Assembly: GCF_020686945.1 (NCBI RefSeq)
Contig: NZ_JAJEPR010000028.1
Coordinates: 1-39,691 of the forward strand
From: Limivivens faecihominis
GTDB lineage: Bacteria; Bacillota; Clostridia; Lachnospirales; Lachnospiraceae
Reading direction: 5' to 3'
Length of the DNA: 39,691 nt
Position numbers and translations under genes: made by a program. The notes beneath the pieces are model-generated. The model made no database searches. It saw only the letters and a program-made list of their open reading frames with translations, and was not told where the DNA came from. How positions within the stretch are numbered: the first letter of the stretch is position 1; each line of letters starts with the position of its first letter. This document shows positions 8,076-15,868 of the stretch, in pieces.

Positions 8076-10001
8076 ATGAAAAAGATATTCTGGACCTGTA
8101 CAGAGAATGGAACCTTTGAACTTCACTGGGAAGGAAAAAGAATCCTGCAGGCATATGCACAGGCTTTTCACATAGACGGAAGAAGAATGGACAGCCGTTA
8201 TTCCAGACTGACAGATAAAGTAGAAGAAGGAGGCAGACTGAAGCTTACTTTTGAAAGAGACGATGATCTTATTCTGACAGAGGAACTGGAGGTTCTGGAA
8301 AATCATGTGCCGGTTGCGAAGGTGAGTCTGTCTTCCAGTGAAGGAAACGGGGTAGAGACGCGTTGCCTGGTTCCACTGGTTGTGCAGGAAGCTCCGGAGA
8401 CAAATGAAAAACTCTGGAAAAGCCTTTGGTCAAAAATGCTTCTTGTTCCCTATGATAATACCATGTGGCTCCGTTATGAAGCAGTACCGCTTCGTGCAGG
8501 CAGAAAGAGCTATGATCTTACAGTCCTTTTTCAGGAGGATACAAGGGAAGGCCTGCTGATCGGTGCGATTGATTTTGATTTCTGGAAAAATGGTCTGATC
8601 TGTTCTGCTTATGATGCAAAGAGTATTTGCGCAGTCAGCGGACTTGCAGATGAAGGAAGCCATGATACGGAGGAACATGGAAGCCTTGCAGGAAAAAAGG
8701 TATCGTCTTCCCGCTTCGTTGTCCTTTACGGTACGGATTACAGAGAACTTTTAGAGAAATATGGAGATCTTGTTGCAGAAGAAACACGGCCTCTTGAATG
8801 GAACGAAGGTGTTCCTTTCGGTTTCAACAGTTGGGCAGGACTGGCATTCAGACTGAATGCGGATAATTATCAGAAAACAGGAAAATTTCTGAGAGAAGAA
8901 CTGGCGCCGAAAGGATATGAAAACAAGGGAGTCACTTATGTCAATCTGGATGCTTGCTGGAATACGATTCCGGAAGAAGTTCTTACTGCCAGAGTAAAGG
9001 AATTGCATGAAAATGATCAGAGGGCAGGAATTTATGATGCACCGTTTGCTTTTTTTGGAAAAGAACCGGATGCGGAGATTCCGGGAATTGCCGGACACTG
9101 TTTCAATGAGATCCTCCTTCGGGATTCCAAGGGGAGACTGCTTCCAAGGGTGGATGGCGCGATTCCTTATGATGTGACACATCCGTTGTGGAAGGAATAT
9201 ACAAGAAGAAAATTCAATGACTTTGTAAAATGGGACTTTGATTATGTGAAAGTGGATTTTATGAGCCATGGTGGTATGGAAGGCGTTCATTATGATTCTT
9301 CTGTACGGACCGGACGGCAGGCATTAAATGCAGCATATCAGTTTATAGATGAGCTTTTAAAACCGGAAAAAACAGGGAAACCTTTCTTTATCAGCCTTTC
9401 GATTGCTCCTCTTTTCCCAAATGGTTACGGTCATGCAAGAAGATTTTCCTGTGACGCATTTGGAACAGCGGAGGATGTAGAGTATGTTCTGAATGCGCAG
9501 ACATATGCCTGGTGGCAGAATCATCGGCTCTATGCGTTTAATGACCCGGATCATAGCTGCCTTTTGAAAAGCTTTTGCATGGATCGTGACAGCAGCCTTG
9601 GGGAAGCAAGAGCCAGGTACACCGCGTCTGTGATTGCAGGAACCGTTATGATGCTGAGCGATGACTATGAACGGGAAGAAGCAAAAGAGCGCAGTAGGAT
9701 TCTTACCGGAAATCCTGAAGTAAATAAAGTGGCAGCTTCGCGGGTGGCTTTTCGGCCGACAGAAGCGGGAGGCACTTCTGCATCCCACTGCTTTACGGCA
9801 GTTATTGACGGAAAACAGTATATCGCCATGTTCAGCTGGGAAACAGGAGAGCAGATCGTGGAGTTGGATCCTTTAAGGGCAGGTCTGAAAACAGGAGTTT
9901 CCTACAGGGAACTCTGGAGTGGAAAAACTGTCCAGGAAAAGGACGGACGGATTTCATGGAATATAAAAGACTGCGATGCTGCACTGTTTAAGGAAGAGTG
10001 A
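8076..10001 (+). CDS. clan GH-D glycoside hydrolase, alpha-galactosidase-like
   Basis: The 641-residue enzyme has no signal peptide and so should cleave an imported oligosaccharide in the cytoplasm. The first ~230 residues look like a beta-rich N-terminal domain. A TIM barrel starts at FGFNSWAG (about residue 249). YVKVDF holds Asp394, the likely nucleophile, and RRFSCDAFG holds Asp460, the likely acid/base. This arrangement is typical of GH36/GH27-like alpha-galactosidases. At 641 residues it is somewhat short for classical GH36. Galactose specificity is inferred only from the clan; alpha-N-acetylgalactosaminidase or another alpha-glycosidase activity is possible. AGGTGA precedes the ATG. 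It sits between the receptor and permease genes. Confidence 0.75.
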   Translation: MKKIFWTCTENGTFELHWEGKRILQAYAQAFHIDGRRMDSRYSRLTDKVEEGGRLKLTFERDDDLILTEELEVLENHVPVAKVSLSSSEGNGVETRCLVPLVVQEAPETNEKLWKSLWSKMLLVPYDNTMWLRYEAVPLRAGRKSYDLTVLFQEDTREGLLIGAIDFDFWKNGLICSAYDAKSICAVSGLADEGSHDTEEHGSLAGKKVSSSRFVVLYGTDYRELLEKYGDLVAEETRPLEWNEGVPFGFNSWAGLAFRLNADNYQKTGKFLREELAPKGYENKGVTYVNLDACWNTIPEEVLTARVKELHENDQRAGIYDAPFAFFGKEPDAEIPGIAGHCFNEILLRDSKGRLLPRVDGAIPYDVTHPLWKEYTRRKFNDFVKWDFDYVKVDFMSHGGMEGVHYDSSVRTGRQALNAAYQFIDELLKPEKTGKPFFISLSIAPLFPNGYGHARRFSCDAFGTAEDVEYVLNAQTYAWWQNHRLYAFNDPDHSCLLKSFCMDRDSSLGEARARYTASVIAGTVMMLSDDYEREEAKERSRILTGNPEVNKVAASRVAFRPTEAGGTSASHCFTAVIDGKQYIAMFSWETGEQIVELDPLRAGLKTGVSYRELWSGKTVQEKDGRISWNIKDCDAALFKEE

Positions 10002-10024
10002 GCAAGCAAAAAGGAGGAAGTTAT

Positions 10025-10975
10025 ATGGCAAAAACAGCTGCTGTGAAAGCATCAAAAAAGCCGTTAAAGAAAAGAATATGGGATCAGCGGTATCTGTTCC
10101 TTCTGATGGTTCCGGCCATTATCTGGGTTGCCGTGATCTGCTATGCGCCCATGACCGGTCTTTACATGGCATTTACCAATTATGCACCGTCTACCAAGGG
10201 ATACTTTCATGATCTTTTAAGTGCACCTTTTGTAGGCCTGGAATGGTTCCAGTATTTCTTTGAAAATGATTTTAAGATGATCATGAGAAATACCATGGCG
10301 ACCAGCCTTCTGACTCTTTTGTTTTCTTTCCCGGCGCCGATCATCATCGCTATTCTTTTAAATGAGGTACGGAGCACAAAGGCGAAAAAGTTCGTGCAGA
10401 CCGCATCTTACCTGCCCTACTTTATTTCCTGGGTTATCGCATCCAATATTTTCCTGACCTTCCTCTCAGGAGACGGTCTCATCAACAAAATTCTGCTTGC
10501 CCTCCATGTGACGGACGAGCCAATCCTTTTCTTCCAGAAAGGACCCTACTTCTGGTGGATCATCGCCCTGGCCAACACCTGGAAGAATATGGGTTACAAT
10601 GCTATTATTTATCTGGCAGCTATTTCCGGTATTGATGCAGAGCTTTACGAAGCAGCAGAAGTGGACGGAGCCAACCGTCTTCAGCGGATCTGGCATATCA
10701 CTCTTCCGGCTCTTCGTCCCCAGATTGGTATCCTTCTGATCCTGGCTATCGGCGGCATCCTGAATACCGGTTTCGAGCAGCAGCTCCTGATGGGAAATAA
10801 TGCGATCCTGAACTATTCTGATGTACTTGATACATACGCTTACCGTTATGGTATGAAGAATGGCATGTATTCCTATGGTACTGCCGTGGGTCTCTTCAAA
10901 TCTGGCGTTTCCTTTATCCTGGTGCTGGCTGCCAATAAGATTACTGCGAAACTGAATGATTCTGCACTGTTCTAA
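10025..10975 (+). CDS. ABC sugar transporter permease, LplB/YtcP-type
   Basis: The 316-residue integral membrane protein has about six transmembrane helices and the permease EAA motif EAAEVDGANRLQRIWHITLP, which contacts the ATPase. The ATG at 10025 is chosen because AAAGGAGGAAG sits just upstream; a GTG at 9998 would overlap the glycosidase end. It forms a heterodimeric channel with the permease at 10988. No ATPase gene is nearby, so a shared MsmX/UgpC-type ATPase encoded elsewhere is expected. Confidence 0.92.
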   Translation: MAKTAAVKASKKPLKKRIWDQRYLFLLMVPAIIWVAVICYAPMTGLYMAFTNYAPSTKGYFHDLLSAPFVGLEWFQYFFENDFKMIMRNTMATSLLTLLFSFPAPIIIAILLNEVRSTKAKKFVQTASYLPYFISWVIASNIFLTFLSGDGLINKILLALHVTDEPILFFQKGPYFWWIIALANTWKNMGYNAIIYLAAISGIDAELYEAAEVDGANRLQRIWHITLPALRPQIGILLILAIGGILNTGFEQQLLMGNNAILNYSDVLDTYAYRYGMKNGMYSYGTAVGLFKSGVSFILVLAANKITAKLNDSALF

Positions 10976-10987
10976 GGAGGAGAAAAA

Positions 10988-11887
10988 ATGAAAAGACATA
11001 AAAAAATAACAAGAACTCCAGGCGAATGGGTGCTTGATATTGTGAAAGTTGTTTTTCTGGCTTTTGTGGTTGTGGTAACGGTATATCCTTTCTGGAATAT
11101 CTTTATTATATCCATCAATGACGCAACGGATGCCATCCGTGGCGGACTTTATTTCCTTCCCAGAAAACTGAGCCTTAGCAGTTATGCGGAAATCCTGGGA
11201 AGATCCACGTTCCTGGCTTCCATCAAAGTCAGCGTGGGCAGGACGCTGATCGGTACTCCCATTGCTGTCCTGGTGACGGCCATGCTGGCCTATCCCCTTT
11301 CCAGAAAAGATCTGGTAGGAAGAAAATTCTGGAACCTGCTGTTTGTATTTACGATGTATTTCGGCGGCGGTCTGGTTCCCTATTACATGGTATTGAAAGG
11401 CATTCACATGCTGAACACCTTCTGGGTTTTTATTTTCCCCATGATGATGAGTGTTTACAATATGATCCTGATCCGTTCCTATATTGAATCTATGCCGGAT
11501 TCTCTCTTTGAGGCGGCTAAGATCGATGGAGCCAATGATCTGGTCGTATTTGTAAAAATGGTGATTCCGTTGTCCAAACCGATTCTTATGACAGTGGCTT
11601 TGTTTGTGGCCATCAACCAGTGGAATTCCTGGTTTGACGCCTATCTGTACACTTCTGATCAGGCACTGAAACCCATGCAGTCCATTCTGGTTGAAATTCT
11701 GAACCAGTATCAGACCGGTGCATCAACCTCTCAGGCAATGTCCAATGCGAAAGCCGGTGTTACAGTAACTCCTGACAGTATTCGTATGGCAGCTACCATG
11801 GTTGCTACACTTCCGATCATTATGGTCTATCCTTTTGTCCAGAAATATTTTGTAAAAGGTATTATGCTGGGCGCTGTAAAGGGTTGA
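10988..11887 (+). CDS. ABC sugar transporter permease, LplC/YtcP-type
   Basis: This is the second permease subunit, 299 residues. A membrane segment lies at about residues 14-36, four to five more follow, and the EAA motif reads EAAKIDGANDLVVFVKMVIP. AAGGAGG ends 8 bases before the ATG, and the gene begins 12 bases after the first permease. The tail KYFVKGIMLGAVKG is characteristic of this carbohydrate importer family. It is the last gene of the importer operon. Confidence 0.92.
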   Translation: MKRHKKITRTPGEWVLDIVKVVFLAFVVVVTVYPFWNIFIISINDATDAIRGGLYFLPRKLSLSSYAEILGRSTFLASIKVSVGRTLIGTPIAVLVTAMLAYPLSRKDLVGRKFWNLLFVFTMYFGGGLVPYYMVLKGIHMLNTFWVFIFPMMMSVYNMILIRSYIESMPDSLFEAAKIDGANDLVVFVKMVIPLSKPILMTVALFVAINQWNSWFDAYLYTSDQALKPMQSILVEILNQYQTGASTSQAMSNAKAGVTVTPDSIRMAATMVATLPIIMVYPFVQKYFVKGIMLGAVKG

Positions 11888-11903
11888 TCATACCATCCTC
11901 CCT

Positions 11904-11933
11904 GTCCCCGGGCGATTTCGTCCGGGGACTTTT
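11904..11933 (+). terminator. intrinsic terminator of the importer operon
   Basis: GTCCCCGG (11904-11911) pairs with CCGGGGAC (11922-11929), followed by TTTT at 11930-11933. A further T-rich stretch lies at 11948-11961. Confidence 0.75.
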
Positions 11934-12031
11934 CCATGGGGACGGTGTTTTTTGTTTTTTTCCATCCCCAATGGCTAAATCTTAAGAATTCTGAAAATTT
12001 CCATGGAGCCATTTCTAAGAGTGGGAATGTA

Positions 12032-12040
12032 TGGTAAAAT
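12032..12040 (+). promoter_or_regulatory. extended -10 promoter of the sirtuin-like gene
   Basis: TGGTAAAAT is an extended -10 (TG at 12032-12033, TAAAAT at 12035-12040). The hexamer 17 bases upstream, TTTCTA at 12012-12017, is a poor -35. The start codon is 34 bases after the -10. Confidence 0.45.
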
Positions 12041-12074
12041 AGCCTTAAGAACTGTGCAAAGGAGTAAGTTATTT

Positions 12075-12602
12075 ATGGAAAAACAGAAGGTTCTGGACCG
12101 GATCAAGAGTTCCATGATGGTCCTGGTGGGGATCGGTACGGAGATTTCGGAAAAACATCATACAAGAGAAGAACTGCTGGCTTTTTATCAGGAGATCGCC
12201 GGGGCGGTCAAAGGGAAATTTTACTTTGTGGTCACACTGAACACGGATGATCTGATCTACGAAGCGGGTTTTGATCCGTCGCTTATCGTGGCTCCCTGCG
12301 GAAGCGACAGGACAGGCAACGTTATCACCAACGGCCATTATGACGAGAGCGGCTATCTCCCCCAGTGGAAGGCATACCAGACCTGGCTGGGGAATACGCT
12401 GAACCGGGAGCTTGTGATCCTGGAACTGGGAGTAGGCTTTGAGTATCCATCTGTTCTACGCTTCCCGGACGAAAAGATGACCTTTTTCAATCAGAAATCC
12501 ACACTGGTCCGGATCCACAGTGAATTTCCTCAGATTCCGAAGGAGATCCGGGAGAGAAGCCTTTCCGTGACAGCAGATCCAGTGGACTTCTGGAGTAAGT
12601 AA
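12075..12602 (+). CDS. miniature Sir2 (sirtuin)-like protein
   Basis: The 175-residue product resembles the Sir2-like proteins of Lachnospiraceae but is much shorter. The N-terminal VLVGIGTEIS (residues 16-25) matches the place of the NAD-binding GAGxS motif. FVVTLNTDDLIYEAGF (about 51-66) matches the TxNxD block. LVILELGVGFEYPSVLRFP matches the conserved C-terminal strand region. About 100 residues that normally carry the small helical/zinc module seem to be missing, and GAGxS is altered to GTEIS, so deacetylase activity is doubtful. AAGGAG lies 11 bases before the ATG at 12075; an earlier start at 12003 has no support. It may be an NAD- or nucleotide-binding remnant with another role. The family call is from remembered motifs. 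Confidence 0.6.
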   Translation: MEKQKVLDRIKSSMMVLVGIGTEISEKHHTREELLAFYQEIAGAVKGKFYFVVTLNTDDLIYEAGFDPSLIVAPCGSDRTGNVITNGHYDESGYLPQWKAYQTWLGNTLNRELVILELGVGFEYPSVLRFPDEKMTFFNQKSTLVRIHSEFPQIPKEIRERSLSVTADPVDFWSK

Positions 12603-12659
12603 AGAAACTTGTCTTTGTATGGCGCAGCTTTTAACGACAGAAAAGAAGGGAGAACTTTT

Positions 12660-13631
12660 ATGAAGAAAAAACAATTGCTTTGTGTACTGCTGACAGGTAT
12701 TATGCTTCTCGTTCCGTATTCCGGTGTTCTTGCAGAGGAGCCGGAGATTCAGACAGAAGAGCTGACGCTGGCCTCCGGAGTGGAAGGTGAGGAGGCGATG
12801 ATCTCCCGCTTTGACCGGTATGTTATGACGGAGGGGCAGGAATATGAGCTGGATCTGGACGGGGACGGAAAGACCGAGACCATCAGCTACAAGGACACTT
12901 CCGTCACGGATGAGGACAATGGAAACTACCAGGCAAAGGCGGAGATCTACCGGAACGGGGAGCTCCTTTTCAGTCTGGAGAGCAGCGAGTACAGCTATTA
13001 CTGGAGATTGAGCTACTGCACAATGAAGGATGGAAAGACCTGTCTTCTGGCAGCCAGTGTCAGCGATAACGACTGGACTGCGGAGCTTCTGCTCTTATCC
13101 CAGGAGGATGAGGACAGCCTGACGATCGTCGGAGATCTGGCGGAGCTCTCCCGGAAAAACAGTGAGACCTCCGAAAATTTCCTTTCCGGCTGGGCCCGCT
13201 TTGGCTATGTGAGTCCGTCGGAGGAGGAAAATCAGTTTACCGTGACCTGGTCTGACACTCTGAGGGCTACGGGGATTGTGGAGGCAGATCTCACCTATGA
13301 ACTCACGGAGGCAGGTATACAGCTTCTGGAGCCACCCTATAAGATCTATCGCCTGGGAATGGATGGCGAGCTGAACGGAGAGGGGCAGGACTGGACCGCC
13401 TGGCAGGAATTGGATGTGAAAAAAGAGCCGGGAAGCGAGGAGACCGCCTACACCGTAGCGCCGGAGGAAAAGGTGACGCTTCTTGAGATGACCCAGCTGG
13501 ACGGAACAACCTGGCTGCTTTGTGAGAACGCTGACGGAGAGCAGGGCTGGCTTCAGGATCCGGAAGAATTCCAGTACGATGAGGAGAGCGGCCTTTACGG
13601 TTATTTCAAGGAAGCTCTCTTTGCCGGGTGA
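12660..13631 (+). CDS. secreted protein of unknown function with SH3-like C-terminus
   Basis: The 323-residue protein starts with a clear signal peptide (MKKKQLL... ending GVLAEE, about 22 residues) with no Cys lipobox, so it should be exported. An acidic Ca-binding-like loop DLDGDGKTE, as in VCBS/dockerin-type repeats, lies near residues 66-74. The last ~50 residues (YTVAPEEKVTLLEM... WLLCENADGEQGWLQDPEEF) look like a bacterial SH3 domain that could bind cell-wall peptide. The middle is acidic and beta-rich. AGAAGGGAG precedes the ATG at 12660; a start at 12609 would add a non-signal N-terminus. It lies 57 bases after the sirtuin-like gene and may share its transcript. Function unknown. Confidence 0.75.
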   Translation: MKKKQLLCVLLTGIMLLVPYSGVLAEEPEIQTEELTLASGVEGEEAMISRFDRYVMTEGQEYELDLDGDGKTETISYKDTSVTDEDNGNYQAKAEIYRNGELLFSLESSEYSYYWRLSYCTMKDGKTCLLAASVSDNDWTAELLLLSQEDEDSLTIVGDLAELSRKNSETSENFLSGWARFGYVSPSEEENQFTVTWSDTLRATGIVEADLTYELTEAGIQLLEPPYKIYRLGMDGELNGEGQDWTAWQELDVKKEPGSEETAYTVAPEEKVTLLEMTQLDGTTWLLCENADGEQGWLQDPEEFQYDEESGLYGYFKEALFAG

Positions 13632-13652
13632 AGTGAGAAGGCACATTTTTTC

Positions 13653-13681
13653 TTGTAGTCTTGTGTGAAATATGCTAAACT
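13653..13681 (+). promoter_or_regulatory. promoter of the hisH-hisF-ung-motor operon
   Basis: TTGTAG (13653-13658), a 17-bp spacer and TAAACT (13676-13681), with an extended TG at 13673-13674. Transcription would start near 13688, about 100 bases before hisH. Confidence 0.55.
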
Positions 13682-13685
13682 GGAG

Positions 13686-13717
13686 GGGAATTTTGTAGAA
13701 AAATAAGCAAAATTCCC
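13686..13717 (+). promoter_or_regulatory. 10-bp stem-loop at the 5' end of the his operon mRNA
   Basis: GGGAATTTTG (13686-13695) pairs perfectly with CAAAATTCCC (13708-13717) around a 12-base loop. It coincides with the predicted transcription start, so it may protect the mRNA 5' end. Only TTT follows, so as a terminator for the secreted-protein gene it would be weak, though that reading is not excluded. Confidence 0.55.
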
Positions 13718-13785
13718 TTTCCTGTTTCTGACAAATACGAGAGAGGAAAGGCGAATGAAAAAACAGAGAGTAAGGATGTGAAGAC

Positions 13786-14403
13786 TTGATAGGAATCATT
13801 GATTATGATGCAGGCAACCTGAAAAGTGTGGAGAAAGCACTGTTACATCTTGGACAGGAAACGGTGGTCAGCCGGGACCGGGAAACTCTTTTACATGCGG
13901 ATAAGGTCATCCTTCCGGGCGTGGGCTCCTTCGGGGCCGCCATGGAAAACCTTGAAAAATACGGCCTGGTGGAGCTGATCCATGAGATCGTGGAGAAAAA
14001 TACTCCCTTCCTCGGCATCTGCCTGGGACTCCAGCTTCTCTTTGAGGAGAGCGAGGAGAGCCCCGGCGTGAAGGGGCTGGGAATCCTGAAAGGAAAGATC
14101 TTACGGATCCCGGAAAACGGGGATTTGAAGATTCCGCATATGGGCTGGAACTCTTTGAAATTATCCGGGGACGGACGGCTTTTTAAAGATCTGCCGGAGG
14201 ATCCTTATGTGTATTTTGTACACTCCTATTATCTGAAAGCGGAGGAGAACATCGTGAAGGCCAGAACCTGGTACAGCACCGATATTGACGCCTCTGTGGA
14301 AAAGGGCAACGTCTTCGCCTGCCAGTTCCATCCGGAGAAGAGCAGCAGGATCGGCCTTCAGATCTTGAAGAACTTTGCAGAGCTGGAAGGGGGCGGTTGC
14401 TGA
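13786..14403 (+). CDS. hisH: imidazole glycerol phosphate synthase, glutamine amidotransferase subunit
   Basis: HisH hydrolyses glutamine and passes ammonia to HisF in histidine and purine (AICAR) metabolism. The 205-residue class I amidotransferase starts IGIIDYDAGN and has the nucleophile elbow GICLGLQ with Cys79 and the late CQFHPEKS with the catalytic His and Glu. A TTG start at 13786 is required: the in-frame alternatives lose the first strand, and AGGATG lies about 8 bases upstream. Its stop overlaps the hisF start (TGATG). No other his genes are in the window, so the pathway is split on this chromosome. Confidence 0.93.
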   Translation: MIGIIDYDAGNLKSVEKALLHLGQETVVSRDRETLLHADKVILPGVGSFGAAMENLEKYGLVELIHEIVEKNTPFLGICLGLQLLFEESEESPGVKGLGILKGKILRIPENGDLKIPHMGWNSLKLSGDGRLFKDLPEDPYVYFVHSYYLKAEENIVKARTWYSTDIDASVEKGNVFACQFHPEKSSRIGLQILKNFAELEGGGC

Positions 14404-15173
14404 TGTTTACGAAAAGAATCATCCCCTGCCTTGATGTGAAAAACGGCCGGGTTGTAAAAGGCGTCAATTTCGTGGATCTGAAAGATGCCGGAGATCCGGT
14501 GGCCATCGCGAAGGCCTATGACGAGGCCGGGGCCGATGAGCTGGTTTTTCTTGATATTACGGCTTCCTCCGACAACCGGGCGACTGTGGCAGATATGGTG
14601 AGCCGGGTGGCGGACCAGGTGTTTATTCCCTTTACGGTGGGAGGCGGAATCCGTACGGTGGAGGATTTCAAGGCAATCTTAAGAGAGGGAGCGGACAAAA
14701 TTTCAGTCAATTCCGCGGCCATCAATGAGCCGGAGCTCATCAGCCGGGCGGCGGACAAATTCGGCAGCCAGTGCGTGGTGTTGGCCATCGACGCAAGACG
14801 AAGAGAGGACGGCGGCTGGAACATTTACAAGAACGGCGGCCGCATCGATACGGGCCTTGACGCTGTGGAGTGGGCCATCCGGGCAGAAAAGCTGGGTGCG
14901 GGAGAGATTCTTCTCACCAGCATGGACGCCGACGGCACGAAAGCGGGCTACGATCTGACCCTCACGCGGACCATCGCCGATGCAGTACATATTCCCGTCA
15001 TCGCTTCCGGCGGGGCCGGAACAAAGGAACATTTCTACGAAGCACTGACAGAGGGACATGCAGATGCAGCCCTGGCGGCATCTCTGTTCCACTATAAAGA
15101 ACTGACCATCCGCGAGGTGAAGGATTATCTTGCCGAGCGCAACGTACCGGTCAGAAGAGAAGGGGAGCGATAA
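14403..15173 (+). CDS. hisF: imidazole glycerol phosphate synthase, cyclase subunit
   Basis: HisF is the beta-alpha barrel that uses ammonia from HisH to make imidazole glycerol phosphate and AICAR. The 256-residue product begins MFTKRIIPCLDVKNGRVVKG, with the catalytic Asp of CLDV, and has the second catalytic Asp in LAIDARR. The phosphate-binding loops VGGGIRT and ASGGAG are also present. The ATG at 14403 overlaps the hisH stop by one base, which indicates translational coupling. The length is normal for the family. Confidence 0.96.
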   Translation: MFTKRIIPCLDVKNGRVVKGVNFVDLKDAGDPVAIAKAYDEAGADELVFLDITASSDNRATVADMVSRVADQVFIPFTVGGGIRTVEDFKAILREGADKISVNSAAINEPELISRAADKFGSQCVVLAIDARRREDGGWNIYKNGGRIDTGLDAVEWAIRAEKLGAGEILLTSMDADGTKAGYDLTLTRTIADAVHIPVIASGGAGTKEHFYEALTEGHADAALAASLFHYKELTIREVKDYLAERNVPVRREGER

Positions 15174-15174
15174 A

Positions 15175-15849
15175 ATGGCAGCAATATCCAATGACTGGCT
15201 GGCTCCTCTGAGACCGGAGTTCGCCAAGCCCTATTACGCTACTCTGTATAAGAAAGTAAAAGAGGAGTATTCCACGCGGCAGATCTTTCCGCCGGCGGAT
15301 GATATTTTTAACGCCTTTGCCCTGACGCCTTTAAGTCAGGTGAAGGTCGTGATCTTGGGCCAGGATCCCTATCACGGGGATGGTCAGGCCGAGGGACTTT
15401 GTTTTTCCGTGAAGCCGGGAATCGACATCCCGCCTTCCCTGATGAATATTTACAAGGAGCTTCACGATGACTGCGGCTGCTACATTCCCAATAACGGCAG
15501 TCTGGTTAAATGGGCAAAAGAGGGCGTTCTGCTTCTGAATACCGTGCTCACGGTCCGGGCCCATCAGGCCAATTCCCATCAGGGCATCGGCTGGGAGGAG
15601 TTCACCGACGCGGCGATCCGGATTCTCGACGAACAGGATCGGCCTATCGTGTTCCTGCTCTGGGGAAGACCCGCTCAGATGAAAAAAGCCATGCTGAACA
15701 ATCCGAAGCACCTCATTCTGGAAGCGCCTCACCCGAGTCCGCTTTCCGCTTACCGCGGCTTCTTCGGCTGCGGCCATTTCAGCCAGACGAACCGTTTCCT
15801 GAAAGCCAACGGCCTGGACCCGATCGACTGGCAAATTGAAAACCTATAG
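15175..15849 (+). CDS. ung: uracil-DNA glycosylase, family 1
   Basis: Ung removes uracil from DNA in base excision repair. The 224-residue protein has the water-activating loop GQDPYHGDGQAEGLCFS (catalytic Asp64, His67), LLLNTVLTV, and the C-terminal HPSPLSAYRGFFGC Leu-loop. The ATG at 15175 follows AGGGGAG and begins 1 base after hisF; the longer 15130 start overlaps hisF. It is in the middle of a his/motor operon, an unusual setting, 19 bases before the MotA-like gene. Confidence 0.96.
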   Translation: MAAISNDWLAPLRPEFAKPYYATLYKKVKEEYSTRQIFPPADDIFNAFALTPLSQVKVVILGQDPYHGDGQAEGLCFSVKPGIDIPPSLMNIYKELHDDCGCYIPNNGSLVKWAKEGVLLLNTVLTVRAHQANSHQGIGWEEFTDAAIRILDEQDRPIVFLLWGRPAQMKKAMLNNPKHLILEAPHPSPLSAYRGFFGCGHFSQTNRFLKANGLDPIDWQIENL

Positions 15850-15868
15850 ATAAAGGAGGAGTATACAA

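Noticed and set aside
12003..12074. Longer start for the sirtuin-like protein
   Set aside because: The upstream codons overlap the promoter and a good ribosome site precedes the ATG at 12075.
13755..13781. Short frame MKKQRVRM upstream of hisH as a possible leader peptide
   Set aside because: It contains no His codons and no attenuator follows it, so there is nothing to support a regulatory leader.
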